Assembly: GCA_016169945.1 (NCBI GenBank)
Contig: JADLSH010000170.1
Location: 496,001 to 560,000 of the forward strand
Source: Trachythela sp. YZ-2020
Taxonomy: Eukaryota; Cnidaria; Anthozoa; Malacalcyonacea; Clavulariidae
Direction: 5' to 3'
Length of the DNA: 64,000 nucleotides
In this document: piece by piece, positions 1 through 12,700 of the stretch
How positions within the stretch are numbered: position 1 is the stretch's first letter
Layout: every line of letters begins with the position of its first letter
Made by a program: the position numbers and the translations under genes
Notes under the pieces: generated by a model
What the model was told of the DNA's origin: nothing
The model's input: the letters and a program-made list of their open reading frames with translations, nothing else
Database searches by the model: none

Positions 1-5
1 AGAAA

Positions 6-203
6 TTGCAGAGAAGGAAAATGAGAAGAGCAGAAGAATGCATGCTACAACACCAACAGCACACTCAATTCATGCAACAAATGCATGTTAATCAGCAACA
101 ACAAAACCAACAATTTGCAATGATGCAAAGCTGCATTTTGGAAGTGAGGATCAACAGCAGAAGCAGTCGGACCTGCTTATGGAACTATTTAAATATAAAT
201 TGA
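6..203 (+). pseudogene. Gln/Met-rich C-terminal tail fragment
   Basis: An open frame entering from the window edge encodes a basic stretch (RRKMRRAEE) followed by a Gln/His/Met-rich run. This looks like the coiled, Q-rich tail of Myb/SANT-like proteins that often accompany PIF/Harbinger transposons, but no DNA-binding domain is in the window, so the family is only a guess. The reading frame appears to slip after about residue 42, where composition changes abruptly. No start codon is visible; the gene would begin upstream of the window. Confidence 0.3.
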
Positions 204-444
204 AAATAATTGTTGGCATTTTTTCAAGTATTTGAATATTAATTTAATTTAAATGTATTTATGTATTGTGATAGCCAGATAACATACAGGCCTTCTTTTT
301 CCACAGCTTTATTTTCTGGGTATTTATGACACAGCAAATAACAAGACAGTCTTGGGATCATTTGGCTAGGAGTAACATGTCTCCTTTGCACATAATGTGC
401 AATGTTATATTTAGTGAAACTACAGCAAGTAAAATACTTAGTTT

Positions 445-690
445 TCAGTTCAGAAATTTAATATCGTTTAATGATTTAACTCTCGACAGAGCAACGTAAG
501 CAGTTCCCGGAGGGATGTTGTTGATATCGAACCACAGCACAACTTTAGCTAATGTCTGCCCTTGTGCCTTGCACATTGTCGTTGCATATGCAGGAGAAAA
601 TGGATAAACAGTTCTAAGGTTATTTCCTATGACTGGTTGCCAATTGGACCATTTACAACGCCATTACTCTTGTCCCGATTTCGGGTAATG
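445..690 (-). pseudogene. PIF1/Helitron-type helicase C-terminal fragment
   Basis: On the minus strand an open segment reads PFSPAYATTMCKAQGQTL and then PPGTAYVALSRVKSL, ending at a stop at 445-447. These are helicase motifs V and VI of the PIF1/RecD-like superfamily 1B helicases (the usual forms are 'TVHKSQGQTL' and 'YVALSRV'). The arrangement is typical of the C-terminus of Helitron Rep/helicase or a related transposon helicase. The Walker A/B part is absent, so this is a truncated relic; the conserved frame is lost above about 690. It is not contiguous with the PIF1-like gene at the right end of the window. Confidence 0.65.
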
Positions 691-758
691 ACAACATGCA
701 TGCCAAAATATATTGCCATTGGTAGAAGGTTACATTGTAGCTGAGATATAGATAGTTT

Positions 759-846
759 ATTTTCGTTCCTAAATATCGTCTTGGTTATTAATTTGTTAAT
801 ATATTTTCGTTCCTAAATATCGTCTTGGTTATTAATTTGTTAATAT
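759..846. repeat. 44-bp perfect-looking tandem duplication
   Basis: Two adjacent copies of a 44-base unit (759-802 and 803-846), beginning ATTTTCGTTCCTAAATATCG, follow one another without spacer. It looks like a recent replication-slippage duplication in non-coding sequence. Confidence 0.85.
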
Positions 847-849
847 GAT

Positions 850-1900
850 TAGCTGCACTGTTAATTTTTTTAATTTATAATTTATAATTTATTAACTTCA
901 CCACTAAAGTAAGTTACACATGAAATGGTATTACTTTAACAAAAACATTACAGATTACAACATATTAAGTTACATACTAAAAAAGTAGTCGTGGCAGGGT
1001 AACCGCAACAGCTACGCGCCAATTATTGCGGACCCGGGTAGACAAAGTAAAATAATTAAAAGCAACAAGTTATAGGTGCATTCAAACTTTGAACCTTACA
1101 ACAATGTACACAAACAGATTTCCATGTCCGAGGGTTTTCAGGATCGTAACAACTAGATAAAGCAGAAGTATAATACTTCCACAATGTTTACGAATATCAT
1201 TAGGTCAAATGTTCCAAATTCTAGTGACTATTCATATAAGATGTCCAAGTTTTTGTATGACAAAACTGTTGTTGGACCAAGTGACAAAAAAGCAGGACCA
1301 AGTCTAACAATTCATGCCAATAACAAATTGGGACCAAATTTTATTAAATTTTTGGCTCGTTGTTGCACTCTTTCTAACCGCTTAATGAGCAAATCGGATC
1401 AAATCCATATTCCCAAGTCCCAAGATTCATGGCAATTTCGAAGCTGGTTACTATTCATTGAATAAGGCCAAATTACTGGGTTTTTCTTCCTGGATATAAT
1501 CTGTACTTCACATTTTTTGTTGTTAAGAGGAATGCCAAACGAATAGGAAGGTGGTCAAATATATGTAATACTTCACAGTTGCTTCACTGGCTTGGAATTG
1601 TGGGAGTTCCAATATGCTTGAACTCAATGGCATCAGCAACACTTGAACTGAACACTTGGACAGCCAGGTTGACCTTCATCTTTTGTTGCATCCACTTAAT
1701 GTGAGCCATGGTCAATTTGGCCAGCAGTGTGTGGGAAAATTTGTAAATATGGGTATTTTGAACTACAATCTTTGACTTTGGGACAAAAAACTTCAATGAA
1801 GCAATATAGTTATCACATTTTTAAACGTAATTAAGACCCCCTCCCTCCCCCCACCATTTTCAATGTTGGGCTCATATCAGGAGATGTCTCTTTTGCGATG
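850..1900. other. Non-coding stretch, no gene recognised
   Basis: Short unrelated open frames only. The frame at 1184-1465 contains repeated GPS/GPN-type peptide turns (VVGPSDKKAGPSL, KLGPNF) but matches no family I recognise and is read here as chance. An A/T-rich background with a C-rich run near 1838-1852 is the only compositional feature. Confidence 0.4.
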
Positions 1901-1902
1901 TA

Positions 1903-2769
1903 CAGTAGAACCGGAGTTTTGCGACCCCTATGTTTTGCGACCGCCTGTCATATATGACCACATTTCCTGGCAAGGATGATTTGTAACTAAGAATTACCTG
2001 TAGTGAGCGACCACCTGCCTAACGCGACCAGTGACCACTCTTTTGCGTCCCAAAGCAAGAAATTTACCCGTCATTAGCGACCATTTTTACTTCAAAGCGA
2101 CTTTTTCATGTTTGTTTACGTTTGAAAATGTTCGGTTTCCGACATATTCTCATGTTTGTTTACGTTTATTAACGTCTTAATTCTTAAAACATTCAGGTTT
2201 ACGAGAGTTTTACCCGGAAATTGTCAAGGTTTCAAAGCAAACCAATCAACGTTTGCTACTGAGATAATGCATGCGTTGATTGGCTTGCTTTAAAACGTCC
2301 ACGAATTCCGGTTAAAACCTTGTAGACCTGAATGTCTGATTTGTAAACGTAAATAAACATGAGAATACATCGGCGACCGAACTTTTTGCAGGATTCGCAA
2401 CATGCAAATTCATAAATGGGGTCTTTTGCTCTAACTTCACAAAAAAACACATTCCCAACAAATGACTCATGCATTGTCTCTTACTCTCGAAATTCGTTTC
2501 GAAGTTTGTTCCGATGATTTACCATAAACAAGCATTGTAAGTCAGCAAGTGTTCAATAATCGTAAATCATCGGAACGAACTTTTGAAATGAATTTCGTAA
2601 CTTTGCAACGAACAATTCGAAGTATCGTGACGGTTTTAGCATTTAAAACACTTGTTTGATAATTTTTGAGAAATGATGATGTCATTTACAAACCTGTGTT
2701 AACGACCACCTGTCATTTACGACCGTTTTTACGAGAACCAAGGGTGGTCGCAAAACTCAGGTTCTACTG
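1903..2769. mobile_element. Tigger/pogo-like non-autonomous element (MITE)
   Basis: The ends are inverted: CAGTAGAACC...GAGTTTTGCGACC at the left and GGTCGCAAAACTCAGGTTCTACTG at the right, flanked on both sides by TA (1901-1902 and 2770-2771), the target of Tc1/mariner-family insertion. CAGTAGAACC is the usual pogo/Tigger start. The interior is full of GCGACCACCTG-like motifs and of secondary inverted repeats, for example around 2230-2295 (AAAGCAAACCAATCAACG against its complement), 2140-2360 (GTTTACGTTTA) and 2490-2590 (ATCATCGGAAC). There is no transposase. The element is therefore an internally palindromic MITE of about 0.87 kb. Confidence 0.85.
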
Positions 2770-4300
2770 TATTACTTTTTTGTGATACCAACATTGAACA
2801 GGGGGCGGGGGGGGGACTGAACATAAGATGCATGCTGGAATTTCAATACTTGTCCCATAGTTTCTGGCAAAGATTGTCTGAGGTTTGCACACTTATATAT
2901 ACATAGTGATGTCAAAGAATTTTCAATATAGCTTTTTCTTGGGTTTTTAAGCACATAAATAATGTTATAATAAAAACTATTTTAGTGTAGTTAAAATATA
3001 TAGGAAATAATGGTCTATTTTTAACGGTTCTCACCACAAAACAGTAAAAGAACTTGATATCTTACTGCTTACTTTATAACGGAAGTGAGAATCGTTGCTC
3101 AAAAATCATCTATCACTTGGTTATATCATCCTTAAAAGTTATAAATCATGCAGGCATATCTGATATGCATGATGTCAGTCCTCCATAGCGACCATGTTAA
3201 ATATAAGTTGCTAAGAAGTAATTTACAGCGCATATAAGGCGTCAATATTTAGGTGAGATTCGTAATTTCAATATTCGTCCACTAGTAACAAAGTTTGAAC
3301 ACCTCGAACGTTTTAAAAGTATGATAAATATATCCACACACCGCCCTGTGCACTCCCTATAAATCCACCACTGGTATGTACTATAACTTCTACATGACCA
3401 ACATCCAGGCTGCAGAGTATGGCAGCGGTGTAGCCAAGATAAATTAATGCAATAACAATGGCGCATTAGAAAAGTTAAATAACATTAGAAAAGTTATGTG
3501 GGGGAAGCTTTTTTTCCCCATGCACGATATTTTTTTTCGGCCGCTTTGGCTTTGCAGGAATATTTTGTTACTAAAATTTTGTGCATGAATTCTTCCATTA
3601 TGAAAGCTCTGATTGCAATTTGGAACATGAGCAAATAAAGCAGACATGCGTGGAATAACAGGGCCTTAGAATTAATGGGGACCATCAATGTAAAGGGACC
3701 TAGACAAGAGGTGGTGAAGTGCAGGGGGGTCTGGGGGTCCTCCGCCAGAAACATTTTGGATTATTGATTCTCTGTGGCTTGATTAATTGTGACAGCTTTT
3801 TAGTGTATCCCCTCTAGGCAGAATGATTATTTTTCACTGCATGAATTTCTTTTTTGCAAATTCGATCTTATATGAAATTTTTTCCTTTCATTTCCTTTGT
3901 GCACAGGCACCCCGCATATGCATTTCAAGGCGCACCTGATAAATTTTAGGTAAGTTTGCACACCCACACTTTAGGTGCAGCCTGATTGTGCACACATGAT
4001 CTTGTTGAAAAGTGCCATACTCTGCTGTCTGGAGCAACATAGGTGGCATATATGTACGGTGTATGTGGAAGGGGGGATAGCAGGTACAGTATATTTGATT
4101 GATTGATTGGTTGGTTGCCTGATGATTTGGCTGAGAATGACTATTCCTGGCATAAATATTCATTTAATTTATCATATTTTGTATTGATAAGGACTATTGT
4201 ATGGATAAGTATGTATAGGAATTGAACATTTTAAAAATATCTTTAGTGCTTTCCCTCTTGTTTAATATATCTCGCATATTACTGCTACCACTCTGCTACT
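2770..4300. other. Non-coding stretch, no gene recognised
   Basis: Mixed-composition sequence with G-rich runs at 2802-2815 and 3725-3735. Several short open frames overlap on the minus strand at 3240-3750 with no coherent domain. I see nothing convincing here. Confidence 0.4.
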
Positions 4301-4338
4301 GGCAGGAGTACCTGGACATTCTCTTTCTGTTCAAATGA

Positions 4339-4692
4339 GTGCATGGTTTAATTAGTACTGATATCTTACCTGAACAAATGGACTGTCTAACATCAACCTT
4401 GAATCTCCGCTCAACTAACAACAACATAATTACATACAACATCCCTAAAGTTAGAACATTGTGTCACCAGAACAGTTACTTCATACGATTATTGCGAGTG
4501 TGGAACACCCTCCCTGATGGGCTGCGCAAACCGGACATGTCATATTGGACTTTCAAAGCAGGTCTTTACAAGTATTACTACACGGCAATGCTGACTGTAT
4601 TTGATCATGATGATATTCAAACGTGGAAATCAATCTGTGTAAAGTGTCACAAAGCTAGACAGCTTACTGGAACAATGAAATGTTGTTTTTAA
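4339..4692 (+). pseudogene. Non-LTR retrotransposon (LINE) reverse transcriptase C-terminus
   Basis: The product carries the downstream end of a LINE ORF2: NSYFIRLLRVWNTLPDGLR, then SYWTFKAGLYKYYYTAML, and a terminal WKSICVKCHK Cys-containing motif. 'SYF.R....WN.LP....' followed by 'FK..L..YY' is the usual C-terminus of Jockey/CR1/RTE-like elements in animals. The catalytic domain is absent upstream, consistent with 5' truncation on insertion. The stop at 4690-4692 is the natural protein end. It lies immediately left of the mariner-like relic. Confidence 0.75.
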
Positions 4693-4707
4693 AAGTTGTT
4701 AATTGCA

Positions 4708-5800
4708 GCATTGCAAATTGTCGGACCATACTTTTTTGAAGGAAACGTGGATGGAAATTCGTACATAGCTATGCTTAACTCTTTCTGAACGGCCCATTCG
4801 AATATCATCCTCCAGACGATGACGACTTAAGCGCTCAATAAAAATTGACAAAGGGCGAAATTTGAAATCTTAGCATGCTGCCAAACTGGACTTTCAGACA
4901 AAAACAACCGGAAGAGGCCCAAAGACTGTTGCTATGGTTTTTTTAAGTGGCCGGAATGAATTCCCCAGGGTATTTTACCCTATATAAGTTTTTTTTGTCG
5001 TGGCTGAAGCGCTTAGGCAAACCATATATAGTCAAACTACAGGAAGCACATGCGTGCTGGAAAATACCCGAAATATTCAAAATAAAATAAATACTTCTAC
5101 TTGACGTAATGAAGCAAAACTTTCTACAAGAAAGACACAGATAAAAAGCTAAATTTCGACCATTAGAAGTCTGTTGTCAAATCCAAGAATAAAGAAGATA
5201 TTAAAGATTGTTTGAGTTGAACTGGAGGTATGTTTGGGATTAAACTTTTAGTATTTTTGATTCTGTAATGTTTTGTTGGTGACATAACCCACTGCTAAAA
5301 AGCTTATTTTGTAAGGATACCAATGGTGTTAGTTTCATTGCCAGGGGGGGAATATTTGCAAAGGAAAGGGTACTCAAAGTGCTCTTGTGACAACATATTA
5401 AAATTCGCCAACGAGAAAGAGTTCATGAATTTGTAGTTCCAAATATTAGAGATCAACTGAGGGTAGGGAATAATGGTCGTTTTACGAGAGGATGGTGGAT
5501 TCAAGATGGTGCCCCAGCACATCGCGCATGGGTGGTAACAGCAACTCAGGCAACTCTTTGGAAATCGGATTATTGCACTCGGGGTTGAGCATGAGTGGCC
5601 TCCATGATCTCCAGATTTTACCCCCTTGGATTTCTTTCTTTGGGGATACCTTAAATATCTTACGGGAGAGAATTCGTCACAAGATTGCTGTTTTGCGACG
5701 GACACAAATTGTACGAAGAGCAATGAGAGCAATGCGAACCAGGGCAGGAAAATGTATCGTCTTAATGGAACACACATGGAAGGGAGTAATTCCTTGAATT
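4708..5800 (+). pseudogene. Mariner-like (DDE) transposase, split by an insertion
   Basis: The left piece (4708-4775) reads GPYFFEGNVDGNSYIAML and the right piece (5426 on) reads HEFVVPNIRDQL, then GWWIQDGAPAHRAWVV, DFFLWGYL and VRRAMRAMRTRAGKC in shifting frames. In Tc1/mariner-like transposases 'QDGAPAH' and 'SPDLTPLDFFLWGYLK' carry the second and third acidic catalytic residues. Several frame changes (near 5545, 5600 and 5630) and loss of the WPPRSPD stretch show it is dead. The two pieces are separated by the TTAA-flanked element at 4779-5421, so that insertion happened inside the transposase gene. Confidence 0.8.
4779..5421. mobile_element. TTAA-flanked element, copy 1 (piggyBac-like, non-autonomous)
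   Basis: The ends read CTCTTTCTGAACGGC and ...CGAGAAAGAG, next to TTAA at 4775-4778 on the left and a mutated TTCA at 5422-5425 on the right. It shares long internal segments with the copies at 40315-41214 and 52394-53400 (GTGGCCGGAATGAATTCCCC, AAGCTAAATTTCGACCATTA, GGTATGTTTGGGATTAAACT). It lacks about 300 bases present in those copies. No transposase is encoded. TTAA target choice suggests piggyBac mobilisation (inference). A G7 run lies at 5344-5350. Confidence 0.75.
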
Positions 5801-6045
5801 TTATAGCTATATCTAGTAAATGCTAAGAATATTTTCATATTAAGAATGTTGCGTTTTAAAACATAATCAGTTTTAAGACTTTTAAGAACTTTTCCATGAG
5901 CTGCCATAATTTGCATATTTTGGACAAGTATAAATTTCGTATGTAAGTTTTAAATGGCTGAGTAAAGCGCAAGGTTTACTTTGTAGACAAATCGAAAACA
6001 AAACAATAAAGATGTCATATTGAACGTTTGTTGAGATATAATAAT

Positions 6046-6400
6046 TTATTCCATGCTCCTCAGTTTTAGATACAGGATGACCAACAATGGAGGGGACATT
6101 TTTTTGATTTTGTTCAGAATAACTTTTGCATGCTTTAGTTTCTCCCTAAGAAGTTTGGCATGATGGCATGCTGCTTTTTCATTCTGAGTTGCAACTCTAG
6201 TGTTGTGCTTGAGGAAAAATTCCTTTTCCCATTGTCCAAGCTCTTTGCGATTTTGTTGTTGCTGTTTTGTGATCTGTACCTCCATAACCGCCACCAGTTT
6301 CATGAACTTGGCAAGGAGGAACTTGTCAGATGGTGACTTCTTGTGTTGCTACCTGGCTTTATCAAACTGGAGAACTTCAGTTGTATGAGGCGCCGCGTGT
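6046..6400 (-). CDS. C-terminal exon of a Q-rich coiled-coil, Myb/SANT-associated type protein
   Basis: The minus strand reads KKSPSDKFLLAKFMKLVAVM and then EVQITKQQQQNRKELGQWEKEFF, basic and Gln-rich with a helical heptad pattern, ending at a stop at 6046-6048. The open segment continues upstream of the first Met to about 6390, so this is likely a terminal exon, not a small gene. Such tails occur on Myb/SANT-like transposon accessory proteins; I cannot see the DNA-binding part. Function is unassigned. Confidence 0.4.
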
Positions 6401-6544
6401 GTTGCATAATTCAAACATTTTTCGTCACTTAACTGAAAAGCTCACAACACATATTGAAATGCCAAAACCATCCATTTAACCATGTGAAATACACACAGCA
6501 CAAGTTGAATAGCGAAATTAATACTAAAATGATTATTTTACTAA

Positions 6545-6692
6545 ATTTTTGTGTGAATTTCACTCTATTTTTATGGGAATTTCAGTCTATTTTTGTGCGA
6601 ATTTCAAGTCTATTTTTGTGCGAATTTCAAGTCTATTTTTATGCGAATTTCAGTCTATTTTTGTGCGAATTTCAGTCTATTTTTGTGCGAAC
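6545..6692. repeat. 22-25 bp tandem repeat
   Basis: About six units of the type TCTATTTTTGTGCGAATTTCA(A)G are arranged head to tail. The first units are diverged (TTTATGGGAATTTCAG) and the later ones nearly identical. Translated products over the array are repetitive and are not considered genes. Confidence 0.9.
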
Positions 6693-6737
6693 ATAATCGC
6701 TCTAAATACTTCATGTAAACGAAACGAACAGTCTCTA

Positions 6738-9700
6738 AGAATCGATATTCGATAATGGCGGGAGGAACAGGAAAAATTGGTGATGGCATCTGGAACTTCG
6801 CAACAGCCACGAAGTTCAACACTGCACAACAGTATCGAAGCAGAAGTTTCGTAGATTTTCCGAACAGCTGGACAAACGGGAACTATGAATAGCTTGCCAG
6901 AACAGCAGACACTGCATGGTGCCCATGCTTCTTCGCCAGCACAGCAAATCACACCGGCTGCGACTCATCAAAGGACGTACCCTATGTTTCAAATGCGCAG
7001 AAATTACACCCCTCAAGTTTCAAGAAGGTAATTAATAATGTATAATATGCATATTTTGTAAATTGTGGTATAATGAGCTACATCCGCAAACCTTTTATAT
7101 TCTTTTCAATTAAGGCGAAAGAGCTCAAGTAATAATAAGTCTAAAAGAACTCCAGGGCAGCAACATTCAAGCTTCAATACAAAAGAAGTTATTATTCTAT
7201 CTTCACCCTGTGATAACGTGGTCGCAAAGCAGAGTAAAGCAAAGCAAGAACTGTATCAAATGGGGCACGTTTTGAGTGCAGTAGAGATCCAGAAAGAGTG
7301 GAGTGCGAATGAAGTTATCACTCATCTTGCCATCTGTTTTGCAGGCAAAATTCCTGAAGGCACAACGTATGCATCATAGTGTATTGTACACACTTAAACA
7401 TATTTTTATGCACTAGTCAATTAGAAGCCCCACTCTACCCCCCTGGTCCTGGGACACTGTGGAGGTTTTAAACAAGAGAAAGAGCAAATGTTTCAAATCC
7501 ACCTTAGTTGTACAGTAGTGGACAAATGTTTAAAATCCACCTAAAGAGAGGCAGTCCCCCAATAATTTCTCAAAGCCTTTGGGTGATAGCGGACTATTAA
7601 ACTGTAAAAAGCTGTTTGCAGGTTCATATCTTCGGTTCAGCGCATGCTATGTAGATGAAAATACCACCGTTCGATTCAGCGTTTTACGATGTCTTTAGAG
7701 AAGTAAATTGTGTTTGTTTACAATGCTAAGCGGCCAATTTAGCCCCTTTCAAACACCTCTGAACTTTGTATTGTTTACAAATTAACAATAATACAAACTA
7801 ATTATATATTCATTTCGCTTTCCTACCTTTGGTTTACACGCTACAAACTCCTAAGTATGACCATTGGATAGCTCTTGAAAATCCTGATCGAAAGGATGTA
7901 TTTAAATAAATATACTAAATAAACTAGCCATTTTATGACAATTCTCGACTTTTCTCGTGAAAAGCCATCATTTCGGTTGCGCGTTGTCGAATTGCGAAAT
8001 CTGGTGTTTTGTCGGCGCACGCCACAACTTCGAATTTAAATCGCGGCTTTGCATCCTAGCATATTGAAAGTACTGCAATCGATTCCGCGTGATGTAATTG
8101 CCCAGATGGCGGATTTCATTGGTTTATAGCAATCAACACTGACCTTATATGGCATTTCGTAATTAATTTTGCGCGCAGTGGAATCAAATTTCAACGATCT
8201 CTGCATTTTGCATGCGACTTTCAAAAAATAAAATAAAATACTTCTACTTCTTCAAATGCAATGAAACTTTCCAATAATATTCCTTTTTATATGAGCTACA
8301 ATTTTGGTCCAACATTTGCTAACATTTGCTCGAAAATTCTGAACCCTGTTCTGGCAATTCAGGGTTATTTCAACAATAATTGTAAAATTTTTAGATAATT
8401 TATGGCATGTATGCAAATTAATTTGGATATGTAATATGAACCGGGACAAACTAAATATAATTTTAAAGAGGAAGTCATAAGCTATCGAATGACGCGTGTC
8501 CTGTTGCCAGAGAATAAACATGTCTGGCGATATTTACATTTTGAAACAACCGATCGTAATTACGGCGCAAGGCGACAACGAAGATTTGAAGAACTGATAT
8601 TTGCAGTAACAAAAGGGTGGTTTTATGTTTGGCAACCCAAGTTTGCACCCCCAATATTTTGTGAAGTGTCTGCCACTGTCCACCTACCAATCAGATGACC
8701 TTTTCTAAGAGAACATGTAGATAAATTTGTGACTTGAAATATTTATATTAATTAGATTTCCCCCGGATGGGGACTAGACCTGAAAGCAAAAGTTGTCTAA
8801 TGCACCACCCCATGCCCTTGTCACTATGTCCTGAGACCAGATGGTGTGGGTTTTAATTGCACAGGGTTAGAATTTAGATTTTTTACTTATAAATTGCTAT
8901 TGTTTGATCAGACTATTTTCTGATTTTATTTTATTTACAAATATATCTGGGATGGCCAAATTTTTAGGAAATGCAATGAAAAACAGATATTTCTAATTGG
9001 CCTTAACCAGGGAACCAGGTATAACTGCTTATGGTATTCAGTGTTGCACATTGTGCACATCATATGTGATGCAATAGATTTGTTATTTTTAACACAGGGT
9101 GGAAGTTATGATGGGGTGTGGAAACAAGCTTGTTGTTAACACATGGACAGTCCTTATCTGGATACATCCTTAGCAAAATTTTTGGTAGCAAAGTAATTTA
9201 CCTTAGACCATCTACAAATCTTGTTGACATAAAGGTATATTTAATTTTGTACATGCCTAATAATTTTACTCATCAATGGAAAACTTGTACAGTTTATCAT
9301 TAGAACTGGTCCAAAGCCAGATCGCCCACTGGTGACCCCTGGTTATATGCTAAAATGGTGCTGAATAAATTATGTTTCAAAGTAGTTGCAAATTTTAGCT
9401 GAGACTAGTTTGTTTGCTTTGGTCTGTCATCTAAAGTTTGAAGTAAGTGATGATGATTCAGATATCCCCACTACTTAAATGCAGCAAGAGACAATGTCTT
9501 ATCATGAAATGTTGAAACAAGGAACACAGAGGAAGAGAAAACGGGAAGAAAGCAGGCCTCCAATTCAACTGGGTAAGCTAAGCTATGCATAACTACAAGT
9601 ATATTTTGATGACCGTTACTTTTATTAGGAGTTAATACTTTTGTTAGGTCTTATTTTCGTAAAACTACATCAGTACAACTGTACAACTACTGTAACTTCT

Positions 9701-12700
9701 TGTTTTAATGTGTGCTTTTATAAACAGTTCCCTCTTGTGGAGGAGTTGGAAAAGGACTAGTTACTTGACCTCAGCTAGGTTTATAGTTTCTTCAATCTCG
9801 TACCCAGAAAATGACATAACCCTAATTAAAAATATGCTAGATTATAGCAGGTCACATGCCAAGCTCTTACCACTTACCGTACCAGGATGTTTCCGCCACA
9901 AGAGAGAAGGGCCTGGGGATTAGGTTGGACATCAGTGTGTTGGACCCTTCCCTTGACAAGTACCTTACCTTGTTAGACAGGGTAAAATAACAAAGTAGGG
10001 CGTATTGCAGCTTACTGGGTGACACAGATGCCCCTAGTTTTGTTAACCATTAATGTGCAATAACCTTTCCTTGACATGTAAAATTGTCTTGCCTTAGACA
10101 GCATAAAATAACAACATGGGGTGTATTTGGATGCATTGCAGTTCAATGGTTAATTAATAATGTATGGTAGAAAAGATGCTTTTCAAGAAAAAAATTTGAG
10201 TTTCACCATTGTTACAGTTTCATAAATGAAACATTCAATTGCATGAGGTTGTACTATTTGTATTATAGTCAATGTGGAATCCCAATGACAGTTGTTACCG
10301 GTATATATATATAGACACGGGCAGATGTGTATTGTACTATAGTGGTGTACTAGGTATAAGCTACATGTACTTGTTTGTATCTTTTGTTGTTTTGCATTTT
10401 CTTATATGGTTTGTGGTAGAGATCGATCAATAGTAAAGTTATATCATGCAATAGTATCTACCGTACCAATTTTTTATATCTTACAGAAGTGCAGCATTAT
10501 ATTCTTCATTTGTAAATCTGATTGACTCAGATGACGATAGTGACTTGTTGATTCCTACCTGGGAAGGAGGAGGAGAACAAACCTTAACCTTGCCATTGAA
10601 GCATCTATCGAAGACTTAAATGAGTTAGTAAATAATTTTCTTTTAGGTATATCTTGTTTCATTGTAGTAGTTACAATACTACTCAATGGCGATGTGATTG
10701 AGAGTATTTAAGGTGACACACAAGTAAAAGCTAGCTTTTATCATTTCTATTTTGACAGAAACAATAAAGATTTAAGTCAGATATTGAAAGATCATCACAT
10801 GCAATATATCTTGAGTGAAGAAACAAATGACACCATTATTCGAAGGTCTAGGATACTTCTTACAGCCTTTTCTGCAATTCAGGAAAAATCTTTCAACTGC
10901 TGCAAACAGCTTTCTGTAAGGTTCAGTGGTGAATTGGGGTCTGATGCAGGTGGTCCTCGGCGGGAATTTTTCAGGTGTATAAACTACACTGTATTTTCAG
11001 TACTATAGTCTAAAAATGTTTTGCACCTTGATCATTGAAAGCAACAAAAACATAATATGGTACCTGTTTGTATAGTTGCTAAAGTGGCATACATTACATA
11101 TAATTGCTGTCTTTTTTCAGGACAGTTGCCATGCCCATATTTTGGTTATCTATTTTCAATTTTCATAATATGTTGCAAACAAATTAAATACCACTGACAG
11201 TGACATTGGTTAGGTTGTGTCCAGGGTTAACAACAAAATGATGTCATAATCAAAGAACTAATAAATGATGTCATAATCGTGAATAAAACACAAGGATATA
11301 ATCCATATTTAAAAAGATGACTCAAAACCAGCAGCCAAAATTTGGAAACAATTTTATAATCTGACAAATCCTGTTTAACATTTTTCATGTTTCCTTAATA
11401 GACTTGCAATGAATCAGCTGCCTTGTTATTGTGGATTACTTGAGGGTCGTGAAGGTTACTTTATGTTTTCCCACAACATCAAGTTGGTAGAGGAAAACAA
11501 ATTCTTCCTGGCCGGTCGGTTAGTTGGAATGTCACTGACACAAGGAGGACCAGGAATTTGCTGTTTTCATCCATCAGTGTATCATTTAATGTGCGGCGTC
11601 CAACGTGATCTTTCAAGCTTTGATTTGACTGACATTGTTGATACTGATCTTTCTGAACTTGTTGCACAGGTGTAGTAAAATAACATGTGCATGGAATTGC
11701 CTATTGAAGCTATATATTGGCATTGGTTTTGATACCATTGGGACAGTCAACGGGTGAAGTTGACAGTACCACAATAATTATACATATTTTTTCTTATAGC
11801 TGAAATCAGTTCACACCCAAGAGATGTTCGACACATTCACTAAGGAGAAAGGCCATTATGTTGCTTCAACTGGCTATCCTGCAATCTATTATGGAAAAGC
11901 AGAAGACAAGGATCAGATTGTTGCTAGTCTGCTAAAATATCATTTGTTTTACAGGTATTTTAAAGGCCTGATTACACTACGCTCGATTTTTGGCACGCCA
12001 CACGGCCACAGATAAAAATACATGTAGTCTGGTACCAATTTCACCTGTGCGAGGTAAAAATAGATACAGTGTACCTAGCACAGATAAAAGTGCACAGGTA
12101 TCATTTATTTATCCATAACGTACAAATAATGAGCGTAGTGAAACGGGCCTCAAGAGTAACAGTTACAGAAACAGTTAAGTTAACAACGTATTGTGTTGTA
12201 AAAGTTGTGAGTGAGAGATAAGTTGTGAGTGATTAATCACCTTGTGATTACGGGGTTGCTTTAAGCAGTTCAACATTTTACACAGCCCTTTGGTGTTCTC
12301 GTCTTGAAACATTATATTTGTATTTGCTGACTTAAATTTCTGGGCAACATACTTCTCCATTGTAGCGATGTTAGAAGGGCAACTTTTTAGGGACAACTCG
12401 CAATTCAAAACGTTACAGAACCAAACCTTATTTGCATTGCGAGCTGTCGCTAAAATGTTGTCCCGTGTAGTTTGAAGTTCTATTCACCTTCAATCGTAGT
12501 CTGATAACTTGTGCACAACTGAAAGAATTGTTCAACATTTTATGGAGTGAAGAAGGCAGTAACAGACGAAATAAAGAAGATGCGACAATCTATTGCTGGG
12601 AAATGTTTCTAAGAAATGTTGAAGGTACTTTTTGTGAATTTTGTCTATTGTTTTGCCAAATTTTATAGTCTGTATATACATGTTCTCAAGAAAACTGCTT

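Noticed and set aside
5304..5777. 157-residue minus-strand open frame
   Set aside because: It is antisense to the mariner-like transposase relic and overlaps the TTAA-flanked element; no domain.
6454..6755. Phe/Cys-rich open frames
   Set aside because: They are translations of the 22-25 bp tandem repeat.
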